A stretch of 64,000 nucleotides of DNA, taken from positions 23,903,585 through 23,967,584 of the forward strand of contig NC_067205.1 of assembly GCF_026262505.1 (NCBI RefSeq), written 5' to 3'. Below the pieces are notes generated by a model, which was not told where the DNA came from, ran no database searches, and saw nothing but the letters and a program-made list of their open reading frames with translations. Shown here in pieces: positions 28,548 through 37,497 of the stretch. This DNA is from Trichomonas vaginalis G3. Its lineage: Eukaryota; Parabasalia; Trichomonadida; Trichomonadidae. The number at the start of each line of letters is the position of its first letter. Positions within the stretch are counted from its first letter, which is position 1. Position numbers and translations under genes: made by a program.

Positions 28548-29420
28548 ATGTTAGAAAAAAAGTTTGCTGACATTGACAAGAAATTTGAGAATGTTTTAAA
28601 CAAGAACAAGAGGAAGTTAGAAAATGCTCAGATAAAACCCATACATGACAAGTTCCTATTTGCTCAGAATGGTATAACAGGTCTAATCGCACCACCTGGG
28701 TCGGGCAAGACTTTCACTTATCTTAAAATGGCTGCACAACAACAAGAACTAGATGAGAAGAACCCATTCTATGAGTTAGTAGTCATTTGTAGTACTTCTG
28801 GTCAATTTGACCAAACCGTAAATTCGTTCAAAGATATTATAAAAAAGTCTAAGTTAGTATGTATAAAAGACTCTGAGTTGTTGGATTGGATAAAGAAGTA
28901 CCAAAGAAGAGTTTTGAAGTACAATGCTATAAATGAGTGTCAATTCGAGGTTTAAAGACCCAAATGAGGAAATGCAGAGAATATTAGAGAAGAAACACTT
29001 CAGAAACAAACAGAAAGAGATAGAATACATTTCGAAGAAATTGCAATCTTACGATTGGAAGACATACCCTCATAGATGTCTTCTATCTTAGATGATTTCG
29101 CCTCTCATCCTTTGCTTAAGAATAGAGAACAAGATATGTGTCGAATTCTCAAGAAGCTCAGACACTTTAACATCTCAGTTGTCATTTGTGTACAGACAGC
29201 AAAGAGTTTAAGTAAGGATGTAAAGAGAATACTTACTGATATCATACTTTTCCCTGGATTGTCCGAAGACGATTTCATGGAACTTATGAAAGAGTCCATG
29301 GCAGGTAAGTTTGACAGACATGAACTATGGGAGAAGTACAAAGTCATACAAGACCCTCATACTTCTTTCAGAATTCATATCTACGCAAACAAAGTTCAAA
29401 TTGTAAAAAGTCAAGCTTGA
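28548..29420 (+). pseudogene. A32-type packaging ATPase, broken (element B)
   Basis: Same gene as 3466-4341, with Walker A APPGSGKT and the VICVQTAKSL block preserved. Broken at about two points. Core Polinton morphogenesis gene. Confidence 0.8.
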
Positions 29421-29513
29421 AAATGTAAGTGTTTGAGTCTTAGTCTGTTGTGGTGCTGGGGCTGTCGGTTCTTCTGGCTTTGGAATGGACTCGGTTGGTG
29501 GTACGTCGGACAT
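29325..29513 (-). pseudogene. Stub starting MSDVPPTE, left of 22-bp minisatellite (element B)
   Basis: Same arrangement as 4246-4434: a start peptide MSDVPPTESIPKPEEP at the minisatellite edge running into antisense of the ATPase end. Confidence 0.45.
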
Positions 29514-29951
29514 TGTCTTGAAACAATAAAAGACTTGTCTTGAAAAAGTAAAAGACTTGTCTTGAAAAAGTAAAAGACTTGTCTTGAAAAAGTAAAAGAC
29601 TTGTCTTGAAACAATAAAAGACTTGTCTTGAAAAAGTAAAAGACTTGTCTTGAAAAAGTAAAAGACTTGTCTTGAAAAAGTAAAAGACTTGTCTTGAAAA
29701 AGTAAAAGACTTGTCTTGAAAAAGTACGGGTATCGTCTGAAATCAAGACCACTGTTCTCAAATTTGAGAACTTTACACCAAAAAATTTCTTGAAAAATAA
29801 CGGGTCTTGTCTTGAAAAAGTAAAAGACTTGTCTTGAAAAAGTAAAAGACTTGTCTTGAAAAAGTAAAAGACTTGTCTTGAAAAAGTAAAAGACTTGTCT
29901 TGAAAAAGTAAAAGACTTGTCTTGAAAAAGTAAAAGACTTGTCTTGAAACA
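29514..29951. repeat. 22-bp minisatellite, array-core-array (element B)
   Basis: Same unit and same core as 4435-4872, with a slightly different number and order of unit variants in the two arrays. The core palindrome is at 29754-29771. Long frames through it are artefacts. Confidence 0.93.
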
Positions 29952-30146
29952 ATGACCGACATAGACCCAACAGATGAGGCAATCTACCTTATAGAGCTAC
30001 CTGAGCCATCTTTGGTGTCAAGCTTGAAAAATAAAGAGTGCATTTACTCTACTTGTTTGAAGTTGTCAAAATACTCTGTTATTTTTTCCTTTAACAATGG
30101 CAAATCTTCTTTGAAGGTAAGTATTGTACAACCTTTCATATCATAG
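29952..30146 (+). pseudogene. Stub with DEAIYLIE start, right of 22-bp minisatellite (element B)
   Basis: Begins MTDIDPTDEAIYLIELPEP at the array edge and then runs antisense into the KilA-N 3' end, so only the first 20 or so residues are meaningful. Confidence 0.4.
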
Positions 30147-30883
30147 TGTGTTTGAGGTAACGTATCTTGAACTATTTGTTTCACATCTTCATTCGGTGTC
30201 ATTGAAATCGGTAAGTTTTCGCGATAGAACCAATTTCTGTCAGATTTGTAAATCTTAGCAAGGTCGTAAAAGCTTTTGTTGTTTCTTCTGACTAAATGCA
30301 ACATAACCATATCTCTGTCTTCTTCATTTTCCATCTCTTCAGTATAAATCATATACTTATAGTTCTTTTCCTTTCCTTTTGGTACCGAACGTGGTATTCT
30401 TTTCTGAATGCTTTTGTCTTTTGCTTCAAGCTTGTTCTCTAGCTCTTCACGTTCTTGTCTATGAATTTCGTCAAGAAGTTTACAAACATACCAAGCATAA
30501 CGAGGTGAAGCCCACATTGCAACAGCATTTACTAAAAGTCTATGTACATAATATCCTCTCAAACCGTTTGGCAATTTTTCACGATTTTCATGAGTTTTAG
30601 GCGAGTAAGATTTTTTACTTACTCGCTGTTCTTCACTTTTTTCAGAAAAAAGTATGTCTCGCTGTGCTTCGCTCAAAAATTCTTGTGTGCTTTGGTTCCT
30701 AAACCAGTCTTGTGGTTTCTTAGTGTCTGGAGCAAAACATGCTGTCAAAATACTTTGCATTTGGTACATGTCGTCTTTGACCGAACGAATGAGACGGAGT
30801 TGTTTGTTAAACTGAACCCACTCGTATTCTTCATTTATAGCTTCATGGACTATAACTGTTGTTGTGTTCTCTGATGTTGACAT
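30044..30883 (-). CDS. KilA-N domain protein (element B)
   Basis: 279 aa, looks whole. Same architecture as 4963-5805, with the core GLRGYYVHRLLVNAVAMWAS, a coiled linker and a nearly identical C-terminal domain. The variable loop differs from the A copy and holds two adjacent palindromes (30601-30626 and 30635-30653). Likely a DNA-binding regulator; the exact role of Polinton KilA-N proteins is unknown. Confidence 0.88.
   Translation of the reverse strand: MSTSENTTTVIVHEAINEEYEWVQFNKQLRLIRSVKDDMYQMQSILTACFAPDTKKPQDWFRNQSTQEFLSEAQRDILFSEKSEEQRVSKKSYSPKTHENREKLPNGLRGYYVHRLLVNAVAMWASPRYAWYVCKLLDEIHRQEREELENKLEAKDKSIQKRIPRSVPKGKEKNYKYMIYTEEMENEEDRDMVMLHLVRRNNKSFYDLAKIYKSDRNWFYRENLPISMTPNEDVKQIVQDTLPQTHYDMKGCTILTFKEDLPLLKEKITEYFDNFKQVE
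30601..30626. repeat. In-frame hairpin in KilA-N loop (element B)
   Basis: GCGAGTAAG, eight-base AT loop, CTTACTCGC: a perfect 9-bp stem in coding sequence, at the same loop as 5541-5564 but unrelated in sequence. Confidence 0.82.
30635..30653. repeat. Second palindrome in KilA-N loop (element B)
   Basis: ACTTTTTTC, A, GAAAAAAGT: a 9-bp stem with a single-base centre, 8 bp from the preceding hairpin. Confidence 0.75.
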
Positions 30884-31001
30884 ATCTGTTTCTTATATAC
30901 AGGATAAAAAAATAAATAAAAAAAACTAGCGTTATTTTTTCTATCTTGTATAACAGTTATATAATGAAAAAGTGTCATTTTTTTCAGCAAAAATATATTT
31001 T

Positions 31002-31226
31002 AGGGTAGAAGGGTATATCTACCCCGTTTTCTACCCTCATTTCTACCCTCTTGAATTTTCATGATTTCATCGTACATGTTTTGTCAAACATGAACGTATA
31101 TGTTTTGTCAAGACTTCTTCGTAAATGTTTTGTCAAGACTTCTTCGTAATGAGCGTAAATCAGACAAAAATATATTTTAGGGTAGAAGGGTATATCTACC
31201 CCGTTTTCTACCCTCTTTTCTACCCC
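31002..31226. repeat. Two hairpin repeats, GGGTAG-arm type (element B)
   Basis: Copies at 31002-31049 and 31179-31226, with direct repeats between. Here all arms are of the GGGTAG/CTACCC type. The second lies directly after the stop of the 304-aa gene. Confidence 0.86.
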
Positions 31227-31233
31227 AGTTATT

Positions 31234-32148
31234 TTATAAGCGTTTTACATGGTAAACATTGTGAATTCGTGAAATTCTAAACAATTTCGTAGCTTCTATT
31301 TCTTCTGTCAGTACATCGAATGTTTTAACAATGCCGAAAGTTTCTTTATACTTCTTCTTGACGTCAGATAGAAGGAAATCTTCTGCTGTTGGATAGTTTT
31401 TGTTCAGAAATGTCAACATGTCCATTTTATCTTCTGCTGGTTTCTCTACTTCTTTCTTTAAGTCAGCATAGTCGTTTCTCATACGTTCTATCTCTTTGAC
31501 GGAGTAGTTATATTTCCTCATTGCTGCTTTACATTTAGAACATTGTGGGTTCATTTTTGCGTTATATTCTGAAACCTTACCTGCTAGTATGACTAAGGCG
31601 TCAATTGCTCTCTTTAACTCAAAAGTTGCGGGTTTTATCTGTTCATTCCATATCTTACCTCTTCTATCTTTATCTCTTATCTGCCATACACATTTTGCAA
31701 CTAACGAAACAAAGTTATCGTAGGTCTTAAATTCTTCAGATTTGTATATGTCAGAGATGTTCTTATATACCATATCGCAATCTTTGTCCATGACTTTGTG
31801 GTTGCAATGAAATCCAAGAAACTCATAGTTAACCTTTCGTATGAACTTCTTTATTTCTACTGAGTCAGTTGCTTTGACTTCTATTTCATCGAATTCTGGA
31901 ATAGTAAGCTTTTGTTGTTGTATTTCAGGAAGTTTAGGCAAATGGTCTATAATATCTTGCATTTCATAAAGATACTGTTCATTTGTTTCATCTTTTGCAG
32001 TGCAATCTAAATCTCCTTGGAGAAGTTCTTGCTTTATCTTCTGGATTTCTGTTTCGAAAGTATATGAAGAAGGAATGAAGCTTTTCATCTCTACTAACAT
32101 TGAAGTTGGGTTCATGACTAACGAGTTTGGTGCTGTTGTTGCTAACAT
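31234..32148 (-). CDS. Unknown 304-aa protein with CxxC motif (element B)
   Basis: Looks whole and matches 7575-8489 along its length, with scattered conservative substitutions (for example near the GDLDC and IHNVYHV segments). HCNHKVMDKDC and NPQCSKCKAAM clusters may bind metal. Substitutions that keep the frame in both copies suggest it was under selection until recently. Confidence 0.75.
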   Translation of the reverse strand: MLATTAPNSLVMNPTSMLVEMKSFIPSSYTFETEIQKIKQELLQGDLDCTAKDETNEQYLYEMQDIIDHLPKLPEIQQQKLTIPEFDEIEVKATDSVEIKKFIRKVNYEFLGFHCNHKVMDKDCDMVYKNISDIYKSEEFKTYDNFVSLVAKCVWQIRDKDRRGKIWNEQIKPATFELKRAIDALVILAGKVSEYNAKMNPQCSKCKAAMRKYNYSVKEIERMRNDYADLKKEVEKPAEDKMDMLTFLNKNYPTAEDFLLSDVKKKYKETFGIVKTFDVLTEEIEATKLFRISRIHNVYHVKRL

Positions 32149-32219
32149 GTTCTTACAATAAAAATAAAAAAATATTTTTTGGTGGGACTACCTTTATTTT
32201 TTATTTCGGGAAAACTCAT

Positions 32220-32523
32220 GAGGTTAGAAAACATGTACGAAGAAGTCTTGACAAAACATTTACGATGAAATCATGACAAAACATTTACGATGAAATTCAT
32301 GACAAAACATTTACGAAGAAGTCATGAAAATTCATGAAAATTCAAGAGGGTAGAAAAGAGGGTAGAAAAGAGGTTAGATATACCCATCTACCCTAAAATA
32401 TATTTTTGGGTCATTTACGCTCATTACGAAGAAGTTTCGACAAAACATTTACGATGAAATTCATGAAAATTCAAGAGGGTAGAAAAGAGGTTAGAAAAGA
32501 GGTTAGATATACCCTTCTACCCT
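32220..32523. repeat. Hairpin and direct repeats (element B)
   Basis: 25-bp direct repeats (32232-32320), then hairpin copies at 32347-32394 and 32476-32523. No coding content. Confidence 0.85.
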
Positions 32524-32556
32524 AAAATATATTTTTGTCGAAAAAAAATGGTTCAT

Positions 32557-33219
32557 TTACTCACAATATTTTTGTACAAAACGACCCCAAACTTTTAACT
32601 TCTTTTCTGCAGCTTCTAATGTTATCTTAGCGAGTTCATATTCTCTAAATTCTCTCTTTAAATCTTCTTGTTCCCATTGGTCTAGTTCGTATGGAGAATC
32701 TCTATAACCAGAACATATCTCACGTTCATGTTCTATTTGTTTTTCATGCATTTTTCTAACTTCTTCTTCAAACAAAGGTTTTGCATTCTCTACTGTATCT
32801 TCAAGTTCTTCTTCATCTAATTTCTCATGAACTTTCTTGTCTATGGAGTCCATAATTTTTCCAACTGCTATACAATATTTTGGAGAAGCCCACATTGCTA
32901 TATAGTTTACAAGTCTTGGGTCTACATACATTCCTCTAACCTGTTTGATTTCATCAGGAATTCCTGCATGAATTTTGTATAAAAAGCAACCCGCCGTTTT
33001 CCGCGGGTTGGTATATTCTTCACAAAATGCCTTAAAATACTCTTCCCAGGACTTATTTTCCAACAACCTTCTAAAGTCTTTCCTAAACTGCTGACACATC
33101 TTTGTTGCATTTATATAACCATCCTTGTCTCTACGTAAGACTTCAATACCGTTGTAAGTGCCTTTTGTGAATGTTTCGCCATTAGATTTGTTCGTGAACG
33201 TTTTTGCTTCGACTGACAT
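32557..33219 (-). CDS. KilA-N domain protein with coiled tail (element B)
   Basis: 220 aa, looks whole. A classic KilA-N: GTYNGIEVLRRDKDGYINAT, helix KDFRRLLENKSWEEYFKAF, variable loop, GMYVDPRLVNYIAMWASPKY. A long acidic coiled C-terminus follows. Different lineage from 30044-30883. The loop holds a hairpin (32987-33010) coding for NPRKTAG. DNA binding is inferred from the domain. Confidence 0.9.
   Translation of the reverse strand: MSVEAKTFTNKSNGETFTKGTYNGIEVLRRDKDGYINATKMCQQFRKDFRRLLENKSWEEYFKAFCEEYTNPRKTAGCFLYKIHAGIPDEIKQVRGMYVDPRLVNYIAMWASPKYCIAVGKIMDSIDKKVHEKLDEEELEDTVENAKPLFEEEVRKMHEKQIEHEREICSGYRDSPYELDQWEQEDLKREFREYELAKITLEAAEKKLKVWGRFVQKYCE
32987..33010. repeat. In-frame hairpin in KilA-N loop (element B)
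   Basis: CAACCCGC, eight-base loop, GCGGGTTG: 8-bp stem. Element A has the same arms without a loop at 9416-9429, and a different palindrome in the same flanks at 9536-9559. Confidence 0.85.
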
Positions 33220-33299
33220 TTCTGTTCTTACAATAAAAATAAAAAAATATTTTTTGGTGGGACGTCGGACATTCGTTTGTGGCTTAACCGTCGGACCAC

Positions 33300-33692
33300 A
33301 ACGATAAAAATCTCTGCTACTAGCAGTACTGCTACTGACAGTAGCAGTACTTTTACTGACAGTAGCAGTACTTTTTCTGACAGTAGCAGTACTTTTACTG
33401 ACAGTAGCAGTACTTTTTCTGACAGTAGCAGTACTTTTACTGACAGTAGCAGTACTTTTTTCTGAACAGTAGCAGTACTTTTACTGACAGTAGCAGTACT
33501 TTTTCTGACAGTAGCAGTACTTTATCGTCGAAAACCCTTCAAATTTTCCTTTTACTGCAACTAGCAGTACTTTTACTGACAGTAGCAGTACTTTTACTGA
33601 CAGTAGCAGTACTTTTACTGACAGTAGCAGTACTTTTACTGACAGTAGCAGTACTTTTTCTGACAGTAGCAGTACTTTTACTGACAGTAGCA
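33300..33692. repeat. 21-bp minisatellite, array-core-array (element B)
   Basis: Same unit as 9940-10280, with arrays on both sides of a core at about 33523-33560. Its left edge holds a short remnant of the MSDVPP start (near 33275) and its right edge is the start codon of the next gene. Confidence 0.92.
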
Positions 33693-34058
33693 ATGGTCGA
33701 GGTCGAACCTACCGACGAGGCAATTTACCTAATTGAAATTAACGAGCTTGTTAAAGACTTCCTCAGGCAGAATGTAAAAGGCAAGCTTGTTAACTGTTGG
33801 ATAACGGGAAGGGCTGCCTTGAATCTCGAGACTTCGACTGGAATTCCAATTCAAATACCAGACGGGACAGCCTACGACGACATAAAGCAAGCAAAGAAGG
33901 AAGCTCTTCTCAAGTTCTTTGCCAAGCGTCCTTGGATACAACTTCCAAACAGAGAGAACCCTTTCCCAAGAATGAACCAAATTCTCAAGGGTCTCCTTCA
34001 CTTCTCGGGTCAGCCGTTCTACATAACCTGTGAAGGCGACATCCAACCAGTTCAGTAA
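33693..34058 (+). CDS. Unknown 121-aa protein starting at minisatellite edge (element B)
   Basis: Looks whole: MVEVEPTDEAIYLIEINEL start, then a globular body with WITGRAALNLE, AKKEALLKFFAKRPWIQL and LLHFSGQPFYIT. Codon use looks less AT-biased than in neighbouring genes, as for the polymerase beside it. The same start peptide is found as stubs at 4873 and 29952. No family recognised. Confidence 0.6.
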   Translation: MVEVEPTDEAIYLIEINELVKDFLRQNVKGKLVNCWITGRAALNLETSTGIPIQIPDGTAYDDIKQAKKEALLKFFAKRPWIQLPNRENPFPRMNQILKGLLHFSGQPFYITCEGDIQPVQ

Positions 34059-34117
34059 ACATCTCATTTTCACTTCACTTTTTTATGTTTTTTGTGAAAG
34101 TGTCAAAAATAAATTTT

Positions 34118-36271
34118 TTACTTCATGCAATGTTTTATTTCTGTGCCGTCTTCAAGTATGCCCCAGTACTTACGCTTGGAGAGGACATGAACTTCGGAAA
34201 ATACCTTATCTAGCTTAAAACAGCCCATCTTCTCACCGACTAAACCCATTTCAATGAGTTTGTTGTACCCTTCTTCGTTCGTCATGAGTGCATCGATGTT
34301 CTCGTAGTAAACCTTCACTTTGGATTTAACCTCTGAGAAGAATTTGTTGTAGTTGTCAAGGACTGCCTTTGCGAACTGAGGGTAAGACCAATGTTCGACA
34401 ATAGGTTTTAATGTGGTTACTAAGCCACTTTGACCTTGAGTGAATTCGTACTTCAAAACAAAAGGAGAAAACCTTTCAACAAAGTTGTCGACCTTCTCAT
34501 AGTGTTTACTCTTCATCTCTTGAGGTTTTTTAATGGAATACCCCCATGTCGAATTCATAAGCAATTTTAATGTCATTGCAAGTTTGGGGTTTGAAGCTTT
34601 CCTAATATCATACAGTTGTTGTATGACTTTTCCAACTGTATAGTTCCTTCCTGGGAACTCACCATCTTCGTTTGGAATTCCAGTCGGGATATATTGGACG
34701 AACCTCATGTATGCGGCGTTAAGGTCGACATAGTATATTTTTTCATCTGAGTCGAACTTATCGCATCCAATCGGACCAGTTTTTGGAAATTCAAGCGAGT
34801 CTCTTATCTTCTGAGAAACTTCTCCTGTTATCTCATAAACATCGTCGAAGCAACCTGTTTCATATAAAACCTTCTGACCTAACTCAGATGCTCTCCAATA
34901 CAATTTGACGTCAATTGGATGTCTCAATGGGAGTTTGTTTATAGCATCTTGAAGTTCTTGCAACCTCATTGGAAGTTCTTCTGGTTCAGGTTGGTATCCG
35001 AACAATCCAACTCCTTTTGGAACTGTGTACTTCTTTTGTACTAGAACTTTGTCTGGAACAACTTTTGGTCTTGCTAACAGTGAAAAGTTTGTTTCGTCTT
35101 TTGGTACAAAACTTTCTGTCAGCTTGTCATCTGGAATTGGTTCCAACAAACCTTTCTCGAAAAGAATGTTAACAGCTCTGACAATGTTGCACTTGCCTTT
35201 TCCGAACAATGGGTTTGTAAGACTTTCGTTCAACATGAAGTGGTTGTGGACAATTGCAATCTTCAACCATGGTAAGTCTTTGTCAACAACATAGTCGTCA
35301 TGTGAAGAACCTTTCTCAGTCGGAATGTTGACTCGGATATTCACATTTGCCAACGGTGCAATTTTAGCCAATTGACCTCTGAGCATGTACCTTGTCTTCA
35401 CACATGACTCAAGATACTTCATTTTCTCTTCTGAAACAAGACCAGAGTTCCTGAGACATGTAAGAATACAAGGTTCATTGACAATTGTTTCAATTGAATT
35501 GTAAATTCCATACCTGGTTAAGTTAATGTCAGACTTGTTTATGAACGGGAAATACCCAGCATGTTGTCTGACTGCTTGAGGGTTGGGTTGGTACCATTCG
35601 AACTTCACGCTTGCAATTCCTTCAATTGCATTCAAAATGTCTGAGTCGGAGTCAACCATTTGTTCTCTCTTTGTAGTCTTGAAAGCGTCAAGAAGTTGTG
35701 CAGCTGTTGTGACATTGCCATGTGCATAGTAGATATGACCATCTAAATCTGTTACGGTTAATCTGAGATTGTATCCTTTCTTATTTCCGTCTTGAATTGC
35801 AGCAAGTACACCCATGAAGCCTTCTTTGTTCTTTCCTTCGTCAAAATTTACTGTAAAGGTTCGACCAGATGTAATTTTACTTCTAACTTCACGATACTTT
35901 TCATATGCATATCTTGTTCTTTCCATGGGAGCATGTGCATCTTCACCCTTCCCTTTTTTCCGTCTCAAGGGATGCAATTGTTCGTCATGTTTCCAGTAGA
36001 ATCTGGCAAAGCCGTCGTGTCCTTCAACTTGCGGTTCATTAACATTGAAAGGCATGTCCATAAGACGTTCTTCTTCTAACCTCTCTAGTCTGTTTGGATA
36101 ATTTGCACGTGCTGTTTCTAGGTCCATTTCGTAGCGAAGACCAGCCAGTTTGTCATAGACTTTTATGGGTCTTCCCTTCCTATATTTAAAATTCTTCGAA
36201 ACTCTCCAACCATATCTTTGCAACTCTGCTTTTATTCTAGCAGATTTTCTATCCATTCTATATGGGGGCAT
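34118..36271 (-). CDS. Family B DNA polymerase, Polinton type (element B only)
   Basis: A 717-codon frame that is open end to end. Palm motifs are recognisable: IYYVDLNAAYMRF (motif A region, about residue 510), LKLLMNSTWGYSIKK (motif B region) and a motif C region further on. The N-terminal half carries conserved segments such as YGIYNSIETIVNEPC and DLPWLKIAIVHNHF. Polinton polymerases are protein-primed and replicate the element from its ends. It is shorter than many family members. Codon use is less AT-biased than its neighbours. Absent from the equivalent block of A. Confidence 0.85.
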   Translation of the reverse strand: MPPYRMDRKSARIKAELQRYGWRVSKNFKYRKGRPIKVYDKLAGLRYEMDLETARANYPNRLERLEEERLMDMPFNVNEPQVEGHDGFARFYWKHDEQLHPLRRKKGKGEDAHAPMERTRYAYEKYREVRSKITSGRTFTVNFDEGKNKEGFMGVLAAIQDGNKKGYNLRLTVTDLDGHIYYAHGNVTTAAQLLDAFKTTKREQMVDSDSDILNAIEGIASVKFEWYQPNPQAVRQHAGYFPFINKSDINLTRYGIYNSIETIVNEPCILTCLRNSGLVSEEKMKYLESCVKTRYMLRGQLAKIAPLANVNIRVNIPTEKGSSHDDYVVDKDLPWLKIAIVHNHFMLNESLTNPLFGKGKCNIVRAVNILFEKGLLEPIPDDKLTESFVPKDETNFSLLARPKVVPDKVLVQKKYTVPKGVGLFGYQPEPEELPMRLQELQDAINKLPLRHPIDVKLYWRASELGQKVLYETGCFDDVYEITGEVSQKIRDSLEFPKTGPIGCDKFDSDEKIYYVDLNAAYMRFVQYIPTGIPNEDGEFPGRNYTVGKVIQQLYDIRKASNPKLAMTLKLLMNSTWGYSIKKPQEMKSKHYEKVDNFVERFSPFVLKYEFTQGQSGLVTTLKPIVEHWSYPQFAKAVLDNYNKFFSEVKSKVKVYYENIDALMTNEEGYNKLIEMGLVGEKMGCFKLDKVFSEVHVLSKRKYWGILEDGTEIKHCMK

Positions 36272-36301
36272 TTTTATAAAAATAAAAAAATATTTTTTTC
36301 T

Positions 36302-36886
36302 TTACTTAACATAACCTCCTGCTACCATAAGTCTTTGACGCCAACCCATACCAGCTAATGAAGGTTGACTTGGTTTAGTTTGGAAACTAAACTTTGGTTT
36401 TGGTTTATCTTCAGTTTTTGGCTCACCTTCTTCTATCGGTTTTTCGTCACTTTTCGGTTCCTCGGGTTTTACCCCACCTGCAGGAACAGTTGTGTCGTCA
36501 ACATCTTCATAAATATCATATGCCATTTGTTTTTGTTTTCCTTTCAACTTTTTGTGTTTGTTGTAAAGTTTAGAATATTTCGACTCTAAGTCAATGAGAT
36601 GTTCTATAATGAACTGTTGGTCAGTGAAGTAAACTTTTCCATCTGTTGTCTCGAAAGCTCCTTCAGACTTCAATATTTTATTTGTGAGAGTCTGTTTCTT
36701 TTTTGAGATACTAGCCGTTCCATTTCTATGAAAAGTGACTTTATAGTTAGGGTTTGTATTTCCAGACCTGGCACTTTCTATTATTGAATTTTTCTCTTCA
36801 TCTGTAAGTTCTTTGACAGGTTTTGACAATGGTTCTGAACTTTTTGTTTGTGGTGTCAAATCTACCGTTTCAACTTCTTCGGTCAT
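36302..36886 (-). CDS. Unknown 194-aa protein (element B)
   Basis: Looks whole: MTEEVETVDLTPQTK start, central NPNYKVTFHRNGTASISKK block, helical stretch (LESKYSKLYNKHKKLKGKQ), then a Pro/Glu/Lys-rich linker and an AGMGWRQRLMVAGGYVK end. The linker and Gly-rich end resemble virion proteins, without a family match. Leader TGAGATGAA directly precedes the start. Confidence 0.65.
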   Translation of the reverse strand: MTEEVETVDLTPQTKSSEPLSKPVKELTDEEKNSIIESARSGNTNPNYKVTFHRNGTASISKKKQTLTNKILKSEGAFETTDGKVYFTDQQFIIEHLIDLESKYSKLYNKHKKLKGKQKQMAYDIYEDVDDTTVPAGGVKPEEPKSDEKPIEEGEPKTEDKPKPKFSFQTKPSQPSLAGMGWRQRLMVAGGYVK

Positions 36887-36905
36887 TTCATCTCAGTAAA
36901 AAATT

Positions 36906-37061
36906 TTAGTTTGGTTTGTTTTCAACTGGTTGTTGTTGTTTTTTAAGTCGGTCTAAAACTTCCTGAGGTATAGGAAGAACTTGACAAACACGTGGTGGTG
37001 TAACTGCTGGAAGTCGACAAATCCATCTTGAGCCCATTTGTCTCAATGCTGTATTGTTCAT
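36906..37061 (-). CDS. 51-aa small protein (element B)
   Basis: Looks whole: MNNTALRQMGSRWICRLPAV, a Pro-rich middle and an EVLDRLKKQQQ helix. It shares the ACTGAGATGAA leader with the gene at 36302-36886, which supports it as a genuine gene. A has a broken copy. Confidence 0.55.
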   Translation of the reverse strand: MNNTALRQMGSRWICRLPAVTPPRVCQVLPIPQEVLDRLKKQQQPVENKPN

Positions 37062-37080
37062 TTCATCTCAGTAAAAAAAT

Positions 37081-37480
37081 TTACATTCCCCACGTTTGAG
37101 GCGGTTGCGGTTGGTTGTTGTTTACCCACTGTTGTGCATGGTATATCCTCTGTTAAAGAATCTTTCACCTTGGTCCATATAGTGCCCTGCTTGGTTATAG
37201 TAGTCATTTGCTTTGTTATAGTAGTTTCCTGCTTGTCTCCTACATTGTCCATCCATCCTTGAACTTTTCCTCTTGTTTCAGGATTTGGAATAAGATTTGC
37301 TGCATCTCGTGCTACATCCCAACCTTTCTGTACGGTTTGTATAATAGGTTGTGCTTTCTCTTTAAGTATACCTAATGTACTCAAAATCTTCCTTCCAACT
37401 CCAAATACACCTCTGGCTATTGTTCCCACTGCGGGTAAAAATCTGGATGCAACTCCTGCTAATGCGCCAAATAAACCCAT
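37081..37480 (-). pseudogene. Minor virion-type amphipathic protein, broken (element B)
   Basis: Same gene as 12569-12970, with the MGLFGALAGVASRFLP start and amphipathic helix. Broken at about two points. Divergent from the integrase across 17 bp. Confidence 0.65.
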
Positions 37481-37497
37481 TTCTTATGGGTTAAAAA

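Noticed and set aside
34118-36271. Idea that the polymerase frame is a host polymerase
   Set aside because: It lies inside the TIR boundaries of element B, in the expected Polinton setting, and its palm motifs are of the protein-primed viral type.
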